Assembly (NCBI GenBank): GCA_947471745.1
Contig: CANJKZ010000542.1
Span: 72,001-136,000, forward strand
Length of the DNA stretch: 64,000 nucleotides
Source: Closterium sp. Naga37s-1
Lineage: Eukaryota > Streptophyta > Zygnematophyceae > Desmidiales > Closteriaceae
Reading direction: 5' to 3'
Below the pieces are notes generated by a model, which saw only the letters and a list, made by a program, of their open reading frames with translations, was not told the DNA's origin and made no database searches. The position numbers and the translations under genes were made by a program. Numbering within the stretch: position 1 is the stretch's first letter; each line of letters opens with the position of its first letter. Positions 34,163-46,283 of the stretch are shown piece after piece.

Positions 34163-37100
34163 GAGGCGATGGTAGCACACAGCACTAGGGCGCCGAGCTA
34201 GCAGGCAAATTTGGAAGGGACGCAGCATGATTATGAATGCATTCTACTCTAACCCCCTACGACTCTAGTATGAGCTCAAGCCGCCCCAATGCCATGCGCT
34301 ACCATCGCCAAACGCCGCTCATCTCTCACTCAACTTTTGATTGCTCCCATTCGAAAATGGGCTCATTTGTTTCGAGCACGCTGTGACGGAAGAATGCGGG
34401 AATGCGGTACTTAAGTGGGCAATGATCAACACAAAGCAGAAGCGGTAAGGATGGCAAGGCCGAAGGGTGAGGGAACTTAGCCGTATGGGGGTGATTGCAG
34501 GACAGTGGCGTCAGGCTTCCAGGAGGCTCGCACACCGCTGTGACTGCCGGCCGTGCGTCATCCCACCGCCCTCCCTCCCCGCACCACGCTGCCATAGCAC
34601 CGAACGAGATGGGAAGGAGAGCAAGAAAACAGAGCAGCGGAAAGGGACCCAAGTAGTCAGTAGAAGCATGGAAGTAGTGAAATGCATGCAAGGTGGCAGA
34701 GATAACAAGAACGATGAGTAGAGGAAACGAAGTTGAAGATAAAAAGCACGTGGCACTGTGACGCTGTGAAAGGGGAGGCGATGGTAGCACACAGCACTAG
34801 GGCGCCGAGCTAGCAGGCAAATTTGGAAGGGACGCAGCATGATTATGAATGCATTCTACTCTAACCCCCTACGACTCTAGTATGAGCTCAAGCCGCCCCA
34901 GTGCCATGCGCTACCATCGCCAAACGCCGCTCATCTCTCACTCAACTTTTCATCGCTTCGTTCGAAAATGGGCTCATTTGTTTCGAGCACGCGGTGACGG
35001 AAGAATGCGGTACAAAAGTGGGCAATGATAAACACGAAGCAGAAGCGGGTAAGGATGGCAAGGGCGAAGGGAGAGGGAACTTAGCCGTATGGGGGTGCTT
35101 GCAGGACAGTGGCGTCAGGCTTCCAGGAGGCTCGCATGCCGCTGTGACTGCCTGCCGTGCGTCATCCCACCGCCCTCCCTCCCTGCACCACGCTGCCATA
35201 GCACCGGACGAGATGGGAAGGAGAGCAAGAAAACAGAGCAGGGGAAAGGGACCCAAGTAGTCAGCAGAAGAAGCATGTAAGTAGTGAAATGCATGCAAGG
35301 TGGCAGAGATAACAAGAACGATGAGTAGAGGAAACGAAGTTGAAGATAAAAAGCACGTGGCACTGTGACGCTGTGAAAGGGGAGGCGATGGTAGCACACA
35401 GCACTAGGGCGCCGAGCTAGCAGGCAAATTTGGAAGGGACGCAGCATGATTATGAATGCATTCTACTCTAACCCCCTACGACTCTAGTATGAGCTCAAGC
35501 CGCCCCAGTGCCATGCGCTACCATCGCCAAACGCCGCTCATCTCTCACTCAACTTTTCATCGCTTCGTTCGAAAATGGGCTCATTTGTTTCGAGCACGCG
35601 GTGACGGAAGAATGCGGTACAAAAGTGGGCAATGATAAACACAAAGCAGAAGCGGGTAAGGATGGCAAGGGCGAAGGGAGAGGGAACTTAGCCGTATGGG
35701 GGTGCTTGCAGGACAGTGGCGTCAGGCTTCCAGGAGGCTCGCATGCCGCTGTGACTGCCTGCCGTGCGTCATCCCACCGCCCTCCCTCCCCGCACCACGC
35801 TGCCATAGCACCGGACGAGATGGGAAGGAGAGCAAGAAAACAGAGCAGGGGAAAGGGACCCAAGTAGTCAGCAGAAGAAGCATGTAAGTAGTGAAATGCA
35901 TGCAAGGGGGCAGAGATAACAAGAACGATGAGTAGAGGAAACGAAGTTGAAGATAAAAAGCACGTGGCACTGTGACGCTGTGAAAGGGGAGGCGATGGTA
36001 GCACACAGCACTAGGGCGCCGAGCTAGCAGGCAAATTTGGAAGGGACGCAGCATGATTATGAATGCATTCTACTCTAACCCCCTACGACTCTAGTATGAG
36101 CTCAAGCCGCCCCAGTGCCATGCGCTACCATCGCCAAACGCCGCTCATCCCTCACTCAACTTTTCAACGCTCCCATTCGAAATTGAGCTCATTTGTTTCG
36201 AGCACGCGGTGACGGAAGAATGCGGTACAAAATTGGGCAATGATAAACACAAAGCAGAAGCGGTACGGATGGCAAGGGCGAAGGGAGAGGGAACTTAGCC
36301 GTATGGGGGTGCTTGCAGGACAGTGGCGTCAGGCTTCCAGGAGGCTCGCACACCGCTGTGACTGCCGGCCGTGCGTCATCCCACCGCCCTCCCTTCCCGC
36401 ACCACGCTGCCATAGCACCGGACGAGATGGGAAGGAGAGCAAGAGAACAGAGCAGCGGAAAGGGACCCAAGTAGTCTGTAGAAGCATGAAAGTAGTGAAA
36501 TGCATGCAAGGTGGCAGAGATAACAAGAAAGATGAGTAGAGGAAACGAAGTTGAAGATAAAAAGCATGTGGCACTGTGACGCTGTGAAAGGGGAGGCGAT
36601 GGTAGCACACAGCACTAGGGCGCCGAGCTAGCAGGCAAATTTGGAAGGGACGCAGCATGATTATGAATGCATTCTACTCTAGCCCCCTACGACTCTAGTA
36701 TGAGCTCAAGCCGCCCCAGTGCCATGCGCTACCATCGCCAAACGCCGCTCATCTCTCACTCAACTTTTCATCGCTCCCATTCGAAAATGGGCTCATTTGT
36801 TTCGAGCACGCGGTAACGGAAGAATGCGGTACAAAAGTGGGCAATGATAAACACGAAGCAGAAGCGGGTAAGGATGGCAAGGGCGAAGGGAGAGGGAACT
36901 TATCCGTATGGGGGTGCTTGCAGGACAGTGGCGTCAGGCTTCCAGGAGGCTCGCACACCGCTGTGACTGCCTGCCGTGCGTCATCCCACCTCCCCGCACC
37001 ACGCTGCCATAGCACCAGACGAGATGGGAAGGAGAGCAAGAAAACAGAGCAGCGGAAAGGGACCCAAGTAGTCAGTAGAAGCATGGAAGTAGTGAAATGC

Positions 37101-40100
37101 ATGCAAGGGGGCAGAGATAACAAGAACGATGAGTAGAGGAAACGAAAGTTGAAGATAAAAAGCACGTGGCACTGTGATGCTGTGAAAGGGGAGGCGATGG
37201 TAGCACACAGCACTAGGGCGCCGAGCTAGCAGGCAAATTTGGAAGGGACGCAGCATGATTATGAATGCATTCTACTCTAACCCCCTACGACTCTAGTATG
37301 AGCTCAAGCCGCCCCAATGCCATGCGCTACCATCGCCAAACGCCGCTCATCTCTCACTCAACTTTTGATTGCTCCCATTCGAAAATGGGCTCATTTGTTT
37401 CGAGCACGCTGTGACGGAAGAATGCGGGAATGCGGTACTTAAGTGGGCAATGATCAACACAAAGCAGAAGCGGTAAGGATGGCAAGGCCGAAGGGTGAGG
37501 GAACTTAGCCGTATGGGGGTGATTGCAGGACAGTGGCGTCAGGCTTCCAGGAGGCTCGCACACCGCTGTGACTGCCGGCCGTGCGTCATCCCACCGCCCT
37601 CCCTCCCCGCACCACGCTGCCATAGCACCGAACGAGATGGGAAGGAGAGCAAGAAAACAGAGCAGCGGAAAGGGACCCAAGTAGTCAGTAGAAGCATGGA
37701 AGTAGTGAAATGCATGCAAGGTGGCAGAGATAACAAGAACGATGAGTAGAGGAAACGAAGTTGAAGATAAAAAGCACGTGGCACTGTGACGCTGTGAAAG
37801 GGGAGGCGATGGTAGCACACAGCACTAGGGCGCCGAGCTAGCAGGCAAATTTGGAAGGGACGCAGCATGATTATGAATGCATTCTACTCTAACCCCCTAC
37901 GACTCTAGTATGAGCTCAAGCCGCCCCAGTGCCATGCGCTACCATCGCCAAACGCCGCTCATCTCTCACTCAACTTTTCATCGCTTCGTTCGAAAATGGG
38001 CTCATTTGTTTCGAGCACGCGGTGACGGAAGAATGCGGTACAAAAGTGGGCAATGATAAACACGAAGCAGAAGCGGGTAAGGATGGCAAGGGCGAAGGGA
38101 GAGGGAACTTAGCCGTATGGGGGTGCTTGCAGGACAGTGGCGTCAGGCTTCCAGGAGGCTCGCATGCCGCTGTGACTGCCTGCCGTGCGTCATCCCACCG
38201 CCCTCCCTCCCTGCACCACGCTGCCATAGCACCGGACGAGATGGGAAGGAGAGCAAGAAAACAGAGCAGGGGAAAGGGACCCAAGTAGTCAGCAGAAGAA
38301 GCATGTAAGTAGTGAAATGCATGCAAGGTGGCAGAGATAACAAGAACGATGAGTAGAGGAAACGAAGTTGAAGATAAAAAGCACGTGGCACTGTGACGCT
38401 GTGAAAGGGGAGGCGATGGTAGCACACAGCACTAGGGCGCCGAGCTAGCAGGCAAATTTGGAAGGGACGCAGCATGATTATGAATGCATTCTACTCTAAC
38501 CCCCTGCGACTCTAGTATGAGCTCAAGCCGCCCCAGTGCCATGCGCTACCATCGCCAAACGCCGCTCATCCCTCACTCAACTTTTCAACGCTCCCATTCG
38601 AAAATGGGCTCATTTGTTTCGAGCACGCGGTGACGGAAGAATGCGGTACAGAAGTGGGCAATGATAAACACAAAGCAGAAGCGGGTAAGGATGGCAAGGG
38701 CGAAGGGAGAGGGAACTTAGCCGTATGGGGGTGCTTGCAGGACAGTGGCGTCAGGCTTCCAGGAGGCTCGCATGCCGCTGTGACTGCCTGCCGTGCGTCA
38801 TCCCACCGCCCTCCCTCCCCGCACCACGCTGCCATAGCACCGGACGAGATGGGAAGGAGAGCAAGAAAACAGAGCAGGGGAAAGGGACCCAAGTAGTCAG
38901 CAGAAGAAGCATGTAAGTAGTGAAATGCATGCAAGGGGGCAGAGATAACAAGAACGATGAGTAGAGGAAACGAAGTTGAAGATAAAAAGCACGTGGCACT
39001 GTGACGCTGTGAAAGGGGAGGCGATGGTAGCACACAGCACTAGGGCGCCGAGCTAGCAGGCAAATTTGGAAGGGACGCAGCATGATTATGAATGCATTCT
39101 ACTCTAACCCCCTACGACTCTAGTATGAGCTCAAGCCGCCCCAGTGCCATGCGCTACCATCGCCAAACGCCGCTCATCCCTCACTCAACTTTTCAACGCT
39201 CCCATTCGAAATTGAGCTCATTTGTTTCGAGCACGCGGTGACGGAAGAATGCGGTACAAAATTGGGCAATGATAAACACGAAGCAGAAGCGGTACGGATG
39301 GCAAGGGCGAAGGGAGAGGGAACTTAGCCGTATGGGGGTGCTTGCAGGACAGTGGCGTCAGGCTTCCAGGAGGCTCGCACACCGCTGTGACTGCCGGCCG
39401 TGCGTCATCCCACCGCCCTCCCTTCCCGCACCACGCTGCCATAGCACCGGACGAGATGGGAAGGAGAGCAAGAGAACAGAGCAGCGGAAAGGGACCCAAG
39501 TAGTCTGTAGAAGCATGAAAGTAGTGAAATGCATGCAAGGTGGCAGAGATAACAAGAAAGATGAGTAGAGGAAACGAAGTTGAAGATAAAAAGCATGTGG
39601 CACTGTGACGCTGTGAAAGGGGAGGCGATGGTAGCACACAGCACTAGGGCGCCGAGCTAGCAGGCAAATTTGGAAGGGACGCAGCATGATTATGAATGCA
39701 TTCTACTCTAGCCCCCTACGACTCTAGTATGAGCTCAAGCCGCCCCAGTGCCATGCGCTTCCATCGCCAAACGCCGCTCATCTCTCACTCAACTTTTCAT
39801 CGCTCCCATTCGAAAATGGGCTCATTTGTTTCGAGCACGCGGTAACGGAAGAATGCGGTACAAAAGTGGGCAATGATAAACACGAAGCAGAAGCGGGTAA
39901 GGATGGCAAGGGCGAAGGGAGAGGGAACTTATCCGTATGGGGGTGCTTGCAGGACAGTGGCGTCAGGCTTCCAGGAGGCTCGCACACCGCTGTGACTGCC
40001 TGCCGTGCGTCATCCCACCTCCCCGCACCACGCTGCCATAGCACCAGACGAGATGGGAAGGAGAGCAAGAAAACAGAGCAGCGGAAAGGGACCCAAGTAG

Positions 40101-40390
40101 TCAGTAGAAGCATGGAAGTAGTGAAATGCATGCAAGGGGGCAGAGATAACAAGAACGATGAGTAGAGGAAACGAAAGTTGAAGATAAAAAGCACGTGGCA
40201 CTGTGATGCTGTGAAAGGGGAGGCGATGGTAGCACACAGCACTAGGGCGCCGAGCTAGCTGGCAAATTTGGAAGGGACGCAGCATGATTATGAATGCATT
40301 CTACTCTAGCCCCCTACGACTCTAGTATGAGCTCAAGCCGCCCCAATGCCATGCGCTACCATCGCCACGCTCATCTCTCATTCAACTTTA
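34163..40390 (+). repeat. Higher-order tandem repeat: five ~600-bp monomers form a 3.03-kb unit, two units
   Basis: Using CGCAGCATGATTATGAATGC as register, monomers start at 34221, 34833, 35440, 36047, 36651, 37249, 37861, 38468, 39076, 39680 and 40278. Spacings are 612, 607, 607, 604, 598, then 612, 607, 608, 604, 598, so the pattern repeats every 3028-3029 bp. Corresponding monomers in the two units are almost identical, while neighbouring monomers differ more. An eleventh monomer (40278 on) is truncated at about 40390 and fades out by 40510. Each monomer keeps open frames of 100-155 codons on the minus strand, but indels of 3-9 bases change their ends, so I do not call genes. Confidence 0.96.
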
Positions 40391-40589
40391 GTTTTTTTCA
40401 AATATGCTGTGAGGAATAAGCGCGGTACAAAGAGGACAAGGGCGAAGCAGAAGCGGTAATGATGACAAGGGCAGAGTGAGAGGGGACTTAGCCGTATTGG
40501 AGAGCTTGAAGCAGCGAGGCAGTCATCGTCCCAGTCAGCAGCAGTATCCATTCTGCTGCTTGTATTGCATCTCTGAATGAGAGTCACTC

Positions 40590-41150
40590 GTTGCTGTTGG
40601 TGTCATTTCGACCACCGTCGCATTCGCCTCTGTTACGGCCACCGTTTAGATCGTCACCGTGAGATATCAACATCTCGATAGTCAGCGTCGGTAAGTGTCG
40701 CTTCAGTCGTCACCACGATAAGTCACCATCTTGATCGTCACCTTTGGAAAGCGTCGCGTTGATCGTCACCGTAAGAATTCCTGATCAATCCTCAGCTTCA
40801 CCGACGGAAATCGTCACTTCAATCGTCTCCATCGGGAACCGTCGATTTGATAGTTACTTTGAGGTATCGCAATCCTAGTCGTCATCTTCGAAAAGAGTCA
40901 CTTTAATTGTCGATGCTAAAAATCGCCGCCCTGCTCGTTACCGTTGGAACGCGGCACTTCAATCGTCACCGTTAGAAGTCACCATCTCGATCGTCACCGT
41001 CAAAAATCGTCGGTTCGGTCGTCAGCGTCAGTCATCGTCTTTTTTATCGCCACCTTCATAAGCGGCAGTCGCTAACCGTTGTTGGAAGTAACTGTGTCGT
41101 TCGTCACCGTCAGGAGACATCCGCTCAATCACCATTGGCGACGTCTCGCT
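40590..41150 (+). repeat. Degenerate ~27-bp repeat rich in TCGTCACCGT
   Basis: Words such as GATCGTCACCGT, AATCGTCACTTC and GTCACCATCTCGATCGTCAC recur about twenty times at loosely regular distances. No reading frame follows it. Confidence 0.7.
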
Positions 41151-42645
41151 TTTCGAAGTCCGAAGTATTCATTGCTGTACGTCGTACAATCATCCGCCGT
41201 GTAAAACAGCTGTCGCCAGCAGGATATCAGCCTCGGTCATCACCAAATCGAAACGTTCTCGCTGGTGAAGAGCGGCGTCGCCTCGGTACTTAAAAAAGCG
41301 TATGGGGATAGGAAGAAGATTTACGAAGCGATCTCGGCAAACCCCCTCTCGTCAGATGTCTACAATACTTGAACTAAGTTGTTCTGAATACTGGAATGAT
41401 TTGAAATAGGAACTGCAGTCAAGAGAGTAATTGCTGGTTGGCGGAAATGAAACTGCTCCGAATGACTACAATTTCTAAGCTTCGAATGTCACTGTCCGAT
41501 AATCAGACGTAAAGTTCGGTTTACTTCTTAACGATGACTACGACTAAGGTTAAAAGGTTACTGGTTCGCGTCAGCCATGAATTGCAACGATTAGTAATTT
41601 CCGTATTGACGACCTTGAGATAAACGTATCTGAATATTACGACGACTAAGGATACGAGTGAGAACCATAAATGGTTCGATACAATATCGCGACCGCCATG
41701 GATTTCGGCTTAGCAAGCTAATCCTCGAGATCGGAGTGAACTGCTGTGACTAGGTTAGGAGGAATGGCATTTAAGGAAGCTGGAGTATGGACTGCAGAAG
41801 GTGAGCGAGCATCACTGAAAGAAACCATGTTCAGAGGTAAAATCCAGGGGATCTAGACGGATTTAGAGTGGTAACACACGATTCACAGGAACGAAGATCC
41901 ATTTCTCCTGCTTGGGTGGAGGGCGCCGCACCATCGGCAGAAGGCGGCAAATTCGTGAGAGCGTTGACGACGGGGATACCATTTCGTTATCTACGTTTCG
42001 CGAAATATCAGATTGAGTTTTACAGTAAAAATCCTCCGCAGCACGGCGGCCCCGCAAGTCCGCCGTTCGCGCGGTAATCGTCTGTCAGAAGAATGCTTCT
42101 GACACGACGACGCGATGATGTAATGTAGCGCCATGACCCATCAAGTATATGCGCATATATCCTAAATAACAACTAAACAGTATAGCTGTTTAGTTATATG
42201 CTACGGTACTCTTTGAGTATGGAAGTTGCTGCATTTTTCATGCATGAATTGCAGAAAAAATATGTATTGAAGGAAACGGGTGACGCTTGGGCGGGAGCGT
42301 AAGTGTTGTGAGATTACCCGTGTTGTGGAACAAAACTCACAAGGCAACCCAAGCTTTCAACCATCAACCTACACATGTGAGACACTACCTTTGTGTTGGT
42401 GGCACCTTGGATACTTGATCCTTATGTTAGCTCTCACTTGAGAAATTGCCCTGATAGAGTTGTCCACCTTCACACGCCATCAAATCAAGCTTGCAAAATA
42501 ACACATGGTAACAGCATGCATACAACGTGGAGAGGTTACACGACACAACACACAGGCGGCAGAGATGCACAAAACGTGCTTCCGCCGCTGCTACCACACC
42601 GAACATGATCGGTGCACATGTAAAACGTTGGCAAACGTTAGTATA
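41151..42645. other. Gene-poor spacer
   Basis: I see nothing convincing in this stretch. GC content is lower than in the genic parts. The TA at 42644-42645 is the target site of the transposon that follows. Confidence 0.5.
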
Positions 42646-42669
42646 CCGTCATCGCCCGGATATAAGACA
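42646..42669 (+). repeat. Left terminal inverted repeat of pogo-like element
   Basis: Twenty-four bases identical to the reverse complement of 46217-46240; preceded by TA (42644-42645). Confidence 0.93.
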
Positions 42670-42889
42670 GTGTTGAATAGTAGACAGGGGTTGTCTACTA
42701 TACGGGTGTCTCTTATAAACAGGCAAGCCTTTTTATACGACACCTATTTGTGTGTACGAGATAAGACATATATGTCTTATAATCAGAACCGGGGTTTAGG
42801 GGTTTTCTTATAAACAGGGGGTGTCTTCTAAACGAGCCTACACTACTTTAGGGGGGTACATCCATACATTCATGAATCCCTACTTCTAC

Positions 42890-45653
42890 CTAACCCCCCT
42901 CAGTAACCGCCTCCTCTGCAGCACTAGCAACAGGCTCTACGCCCAGGTCTGGCACTCGCCAGGCATGCCTAGCCGTCTCCCTTGGCTCGATCATGCGGTC
43001 AGCCTCGGCCGCCGCTCCGCGGTAGTTGGGGGTCTCCTGGTACAGCACCTCCAGGCCAGTTGCCACGGCCACCTCCCGCACGCCCTCCGCCTGCATCGCC
43101 TCCTCCTCCTCCTCCTCCTCCTCCTCCTCCTCCTCCTCCTCCTCCTCCTCCTCCTCCTCCTCCTCCTCTTCCTCCTCCTCCTCTGGAGCCTTCCGAAGCA
43201 GGCGCGTGTTGTCGCCTGTGGTCCCCCCGAGGGACATGTCCTCGGAGACATCGGTGGTGCTCCTGGCGCGCAGGTGAGACATCACCAGGTGGTTCTCCGT
43301 TCCGTCCAGCTTGCTGGAGATCCCACAGTGGCGGAACGCGTCGATGATGATCTGCCTGGGGACTTGATCCCAAGCCTCCGCGATCCACTGCAGCACCACG
43401 GGGTGCGGAGGCCTCCGCAGGTTCCCTGCGGGTGGGACAGAGGACACGGCAGCGAGATGTTAACGATAAGGACACGAAACAGAGCAGGAATTTAAAATGA
43501 ACAGCCAACTCACCCTTCTTCGTCTTCAGGTGAATCCCTTCACGCATGAACCACCTGGCGTAGCGCGCTCGCACGGCAGCCTTGAAGCACCGGTTGATGG
43601 AGACGTCCAGGGGTTGAATCTGGCTCGTACAACCCGCTGGAATGACTGCAGGGGTGATGCTGTGCGTGCGGTACGACTGAAGCATGGTCTGGGTGATGTG
43701 GCCGCAGTAGGAGTCCAACACCAGCATCGCACGCCTCGCGCTCTTGCCGCGCTGGGGGTTCAGATGGGGAAGCACCTCCTTGGACAGCCAGGTCTGCACA
43801 GCGCTCTCGTCCATCCACCCGTTGTCCTGTGCTTGGACCACGATTCCTGCCAGGCACACAAGGGACAGACGGACATCAGCACAGTGGGGCACGCTCATGA
43901 GGCAGGGGCAAGGTTGATGTCATGGCGCTTACCGTCCGGAATCTCACAGTTGGGGACGTTCTTCATCTTGAACCACACCCACGGCCGCAGCTTCTCCCCG
44001 GATGCAGTGCACGCGAGCATCACCGTCAAGCGCGTCTTCTGGTAGCCTGCAGTGCGGATTGGGACCGAGCGCGCGCCACGGTGCTCGATCGTCCTCTCGG
44101 CCGGCATCTCCACGAACAGTGGCGTCTGGTCCGCGTTGATGATACGGGCCAGGTCGATGTTGTGCCGCGCCCTGTTGATGCGCACGAACTTCCAGAAGGA
44201 CTCGCAGTCCTTCGCGCACTCTGCAAACGGGACAGGAACAGAAGCGAGGGACGGTTAGACAACGAGCAAGGTAAGACATGCATACAATGGGCCGTGCGCG
44301 GCACGAACTCCTTATCCACGCACCTGCCGACAGACGTTGTCCGACCTTCGTCTTCACCCGCATCACCAGGTTCCAGCGGTCACGGAAACGCTGGCTCCAG
44401 TGAGAGCTCGCGTTCCAGTTCTTGCCGGGGTAATGCTTCTTCATCCACTCGCGGCTCCACTTTTGGGTGTCCTTCACCGAGATGGCCACCCCGTTAGCGC
44501 GCTGAAGGCAGATGTAGCGGTACAACGCTGCCTCCATGTCGGGGTAGTGTGTGTGGCGGCCCCCCCCGTGCATCCGCTTGCGGCAGTTAGCCGCGCCCTT
44601 GTAGATGCCCGCAGCCGCCTCCGCGCACCAGCGTCTGATGCAGGCGACGCTCGCGGTTGACTCCAAGCTAGTCTTCTTCAAGGAGCCGAGCTCCTGATAG
44701 CGGCGCGCCCACTTAACCTTCTCACGCACGGTCCAGCCGCGGCGCTTCTTCGTAGTGTCTTTGCTGCGAGGGGAAGGTGGGCGGGTGTTGGGATTATGGA
44801 GGGTGGGGTCCTTCGGCGCCTCCTTCTCAGGGAACGTGGGAATCGGGCCCGCCGCCGCCGCGTACTCATCGTCGCTGCCCAACGCCTCGTTGACGATGAT
44901 GTCGTCAGGATTCGGCGCCTTCTTCGCCTTTTTCTTTGCCGCACCCTTGCTAGATCCAGGGTCTCCGTCGTCCTTGCGCTTCTTGTTGCTTGTGCGGCCA
45001 CGAGCAGGGGCCTTTGCAGGGGCCTTAGCAGGGGACTTAGCAGGGGCTTCCACGACCTTTGCCTTTCCCTTCTCCGCAGCGGTGAGTAGGGGGCGACGCT
45101 CCTCCCCGGGACTGTCGTCGTCACAGAGCACCACGCGGGCGCGCTTCGTCGTGGACTGTAGGCGATGGCGCAGCCTCCGCTTCAGTAGCGGAACGTCGTC
45201 GTCTGTCCCAAGGCTCCACGGGTCGTCGTCGTCGCCCTCACCCTCAAATAAGACGGCATCCGCAGCCACCTTGTTCGCCTCCGCCACCGCGTCCGCATCC
45301 GCAGGCGCCTCTGTCTCGAGTTCCGCCGCCGCCTCGTCGGCAGCCTCATTCGCATCCACCGCCGCTTCCTGTGCCTCCGCGTTGTCACCGCCAGCATCTT
45401 CACCTCCGTCGTTGTCGGAATCACCAGCCCGCCACTCTTCCACCTCGTCGTCGCTCCCGACCGGCTGATTCCACCATTCGTCCTCCTCGATGTCGGCAGT
45501 ACCAAATTCGTCGCCCGAAGCGCTGTCATCGTGGCCGTTCTCCGGCCAATCCTCCTCGGCGTCGTCGCCGTGTGCTTCGTCTCCGTCTTCCCCGTCACAG
45601 CTCGCACCGGAGGCGGCGGTAGGACTTCCCGCCTTGCTCGCGTTCTTCGCCAT
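42890..45653 (-). CDS. Pogo/Tigger-type transposase, DDE_1 superfamily
   Basis: Four exons with consensus splice sites: 44324-45653, 43933-44220, 43514-43846, 42890-43425; 828 residues, in frame throughout. Start ATG 45653 is in GCCATGG. The first 330 residues are acidic then Lys/Ala/Pro-rich (KSPAKAPAKAPARG), likely disordered. A helix-turn-helix DNA-binding region follows (GWTVREKVKWARRYQELG to WSQRFRDRWNLVMRVKTKVG), CENP-B/pogo style. The catalytic triad is visible: D in INADQTPLF, D in MLVLDSYCGH, D in IQPLDVSINR, with 35 residues between the second and third. The C-terminal exon holds about 31 consecutive Glu (43100-43192), coded by GAG repeats. With intact introns, triad and termini the element could be, or recently was, autonomous. 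Confidence 0.9.
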
Positions 45654-46216
45654 GGCTACGCGGATGTCATCGCCGGGCGAGTTAATTCGCCCGTAGTTAT
45701 TCACCTGCACGTGAGGACGAGGTGAGGACTTGCCTAGGGGTACCTTGCTGCACATGGTTAGAGAGCCTGCCGAGAGCAAGGTTGAGGTGAGAATTCAACC
45801 TCCATGAGCACCAAATGAAGTGAAAGCCCGACTACCCCCCCCAGCCAGAGTGCCCCATCCACAGGTGCCGAGCCGCTCCTCTACGAGGCATCTCCTCGTA
45901 GAGGACAGCCTGACGCTGCCAACGTGCTGCCAGCAGCGTTCTGGAAGCTGCCATGCGCTGTTGGCAGCAAAACGACGCTGGCAGCATCATTAGATGCTGC
46001 CAGCACAGAGGAATCTTGCCAGTGGCAGCTTTGCTGCATCACCACCGAGGTCGGCCTGTTTCAATGAATCTGGTCCCTGGGTGTTTTCTACACACTTTGC
46101 AAGTGTTACAGTCAACTTAAATTTTTTTCCATTTATAAGAATTATAAGACACCCTAAACCATCCCGTTTACAAGATAACTCAAGCATTTTTGCCCGTGTA
46201 CGAGATAAGACATATA

Positions 46217-46240
46217 TGTCTTATATCCGGGCGATGACGG
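46217..46240 (-). repeat. Right terminal inverted repeat of pogo-like element
   Basis: Mirror of 42646-42669; followed by TA (46241-46242). Confidence 0.93.
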
Positions 46241-46283
46241 TATTATGTTTTCTCATGTAGAACGTTGATGGCAGAGCCCATGG

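Larger units (their letters stand above)
42646..46240 (-). mobile_element. Complete pogo/Tigger-like DNA transposon
   Basis: A 3595-bp element with matching 24-bp terminal inverted repeats (both ends begin CCGTCATCGCCCGGATATAA reading inward), flanked on both sides by TA, the target duplication of Tc1/mariner/pogo elements. A perfect 20-bp palindrome ATAAGACATATATGTCTTAT occurs at 42761-42780 and again at 46205-46224; in the right end it overlaps the inverted repeat, in the left end it is about 95 bp inside. The element carries one transposase gene on the minus strand. Its right end lies 43 bp beyond the stop codon of the AsnRS gene. Confidence 0.93.

Noticed and set aside
34326..40285. Ten copies of a 110-155-codon minus-strand frame with hydrophobic segments (MLPSPPLSQRHSATC)
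   Set aside because: The frames lie in the satellite monomers; indels of 3-9 bases shift their ends between copies, and no splice or start context is conserved.
44755..45468. 237-codon + strand frame, Ser/Ala-rich
   Set aside because: Antisense shadow of the transposase first exon.
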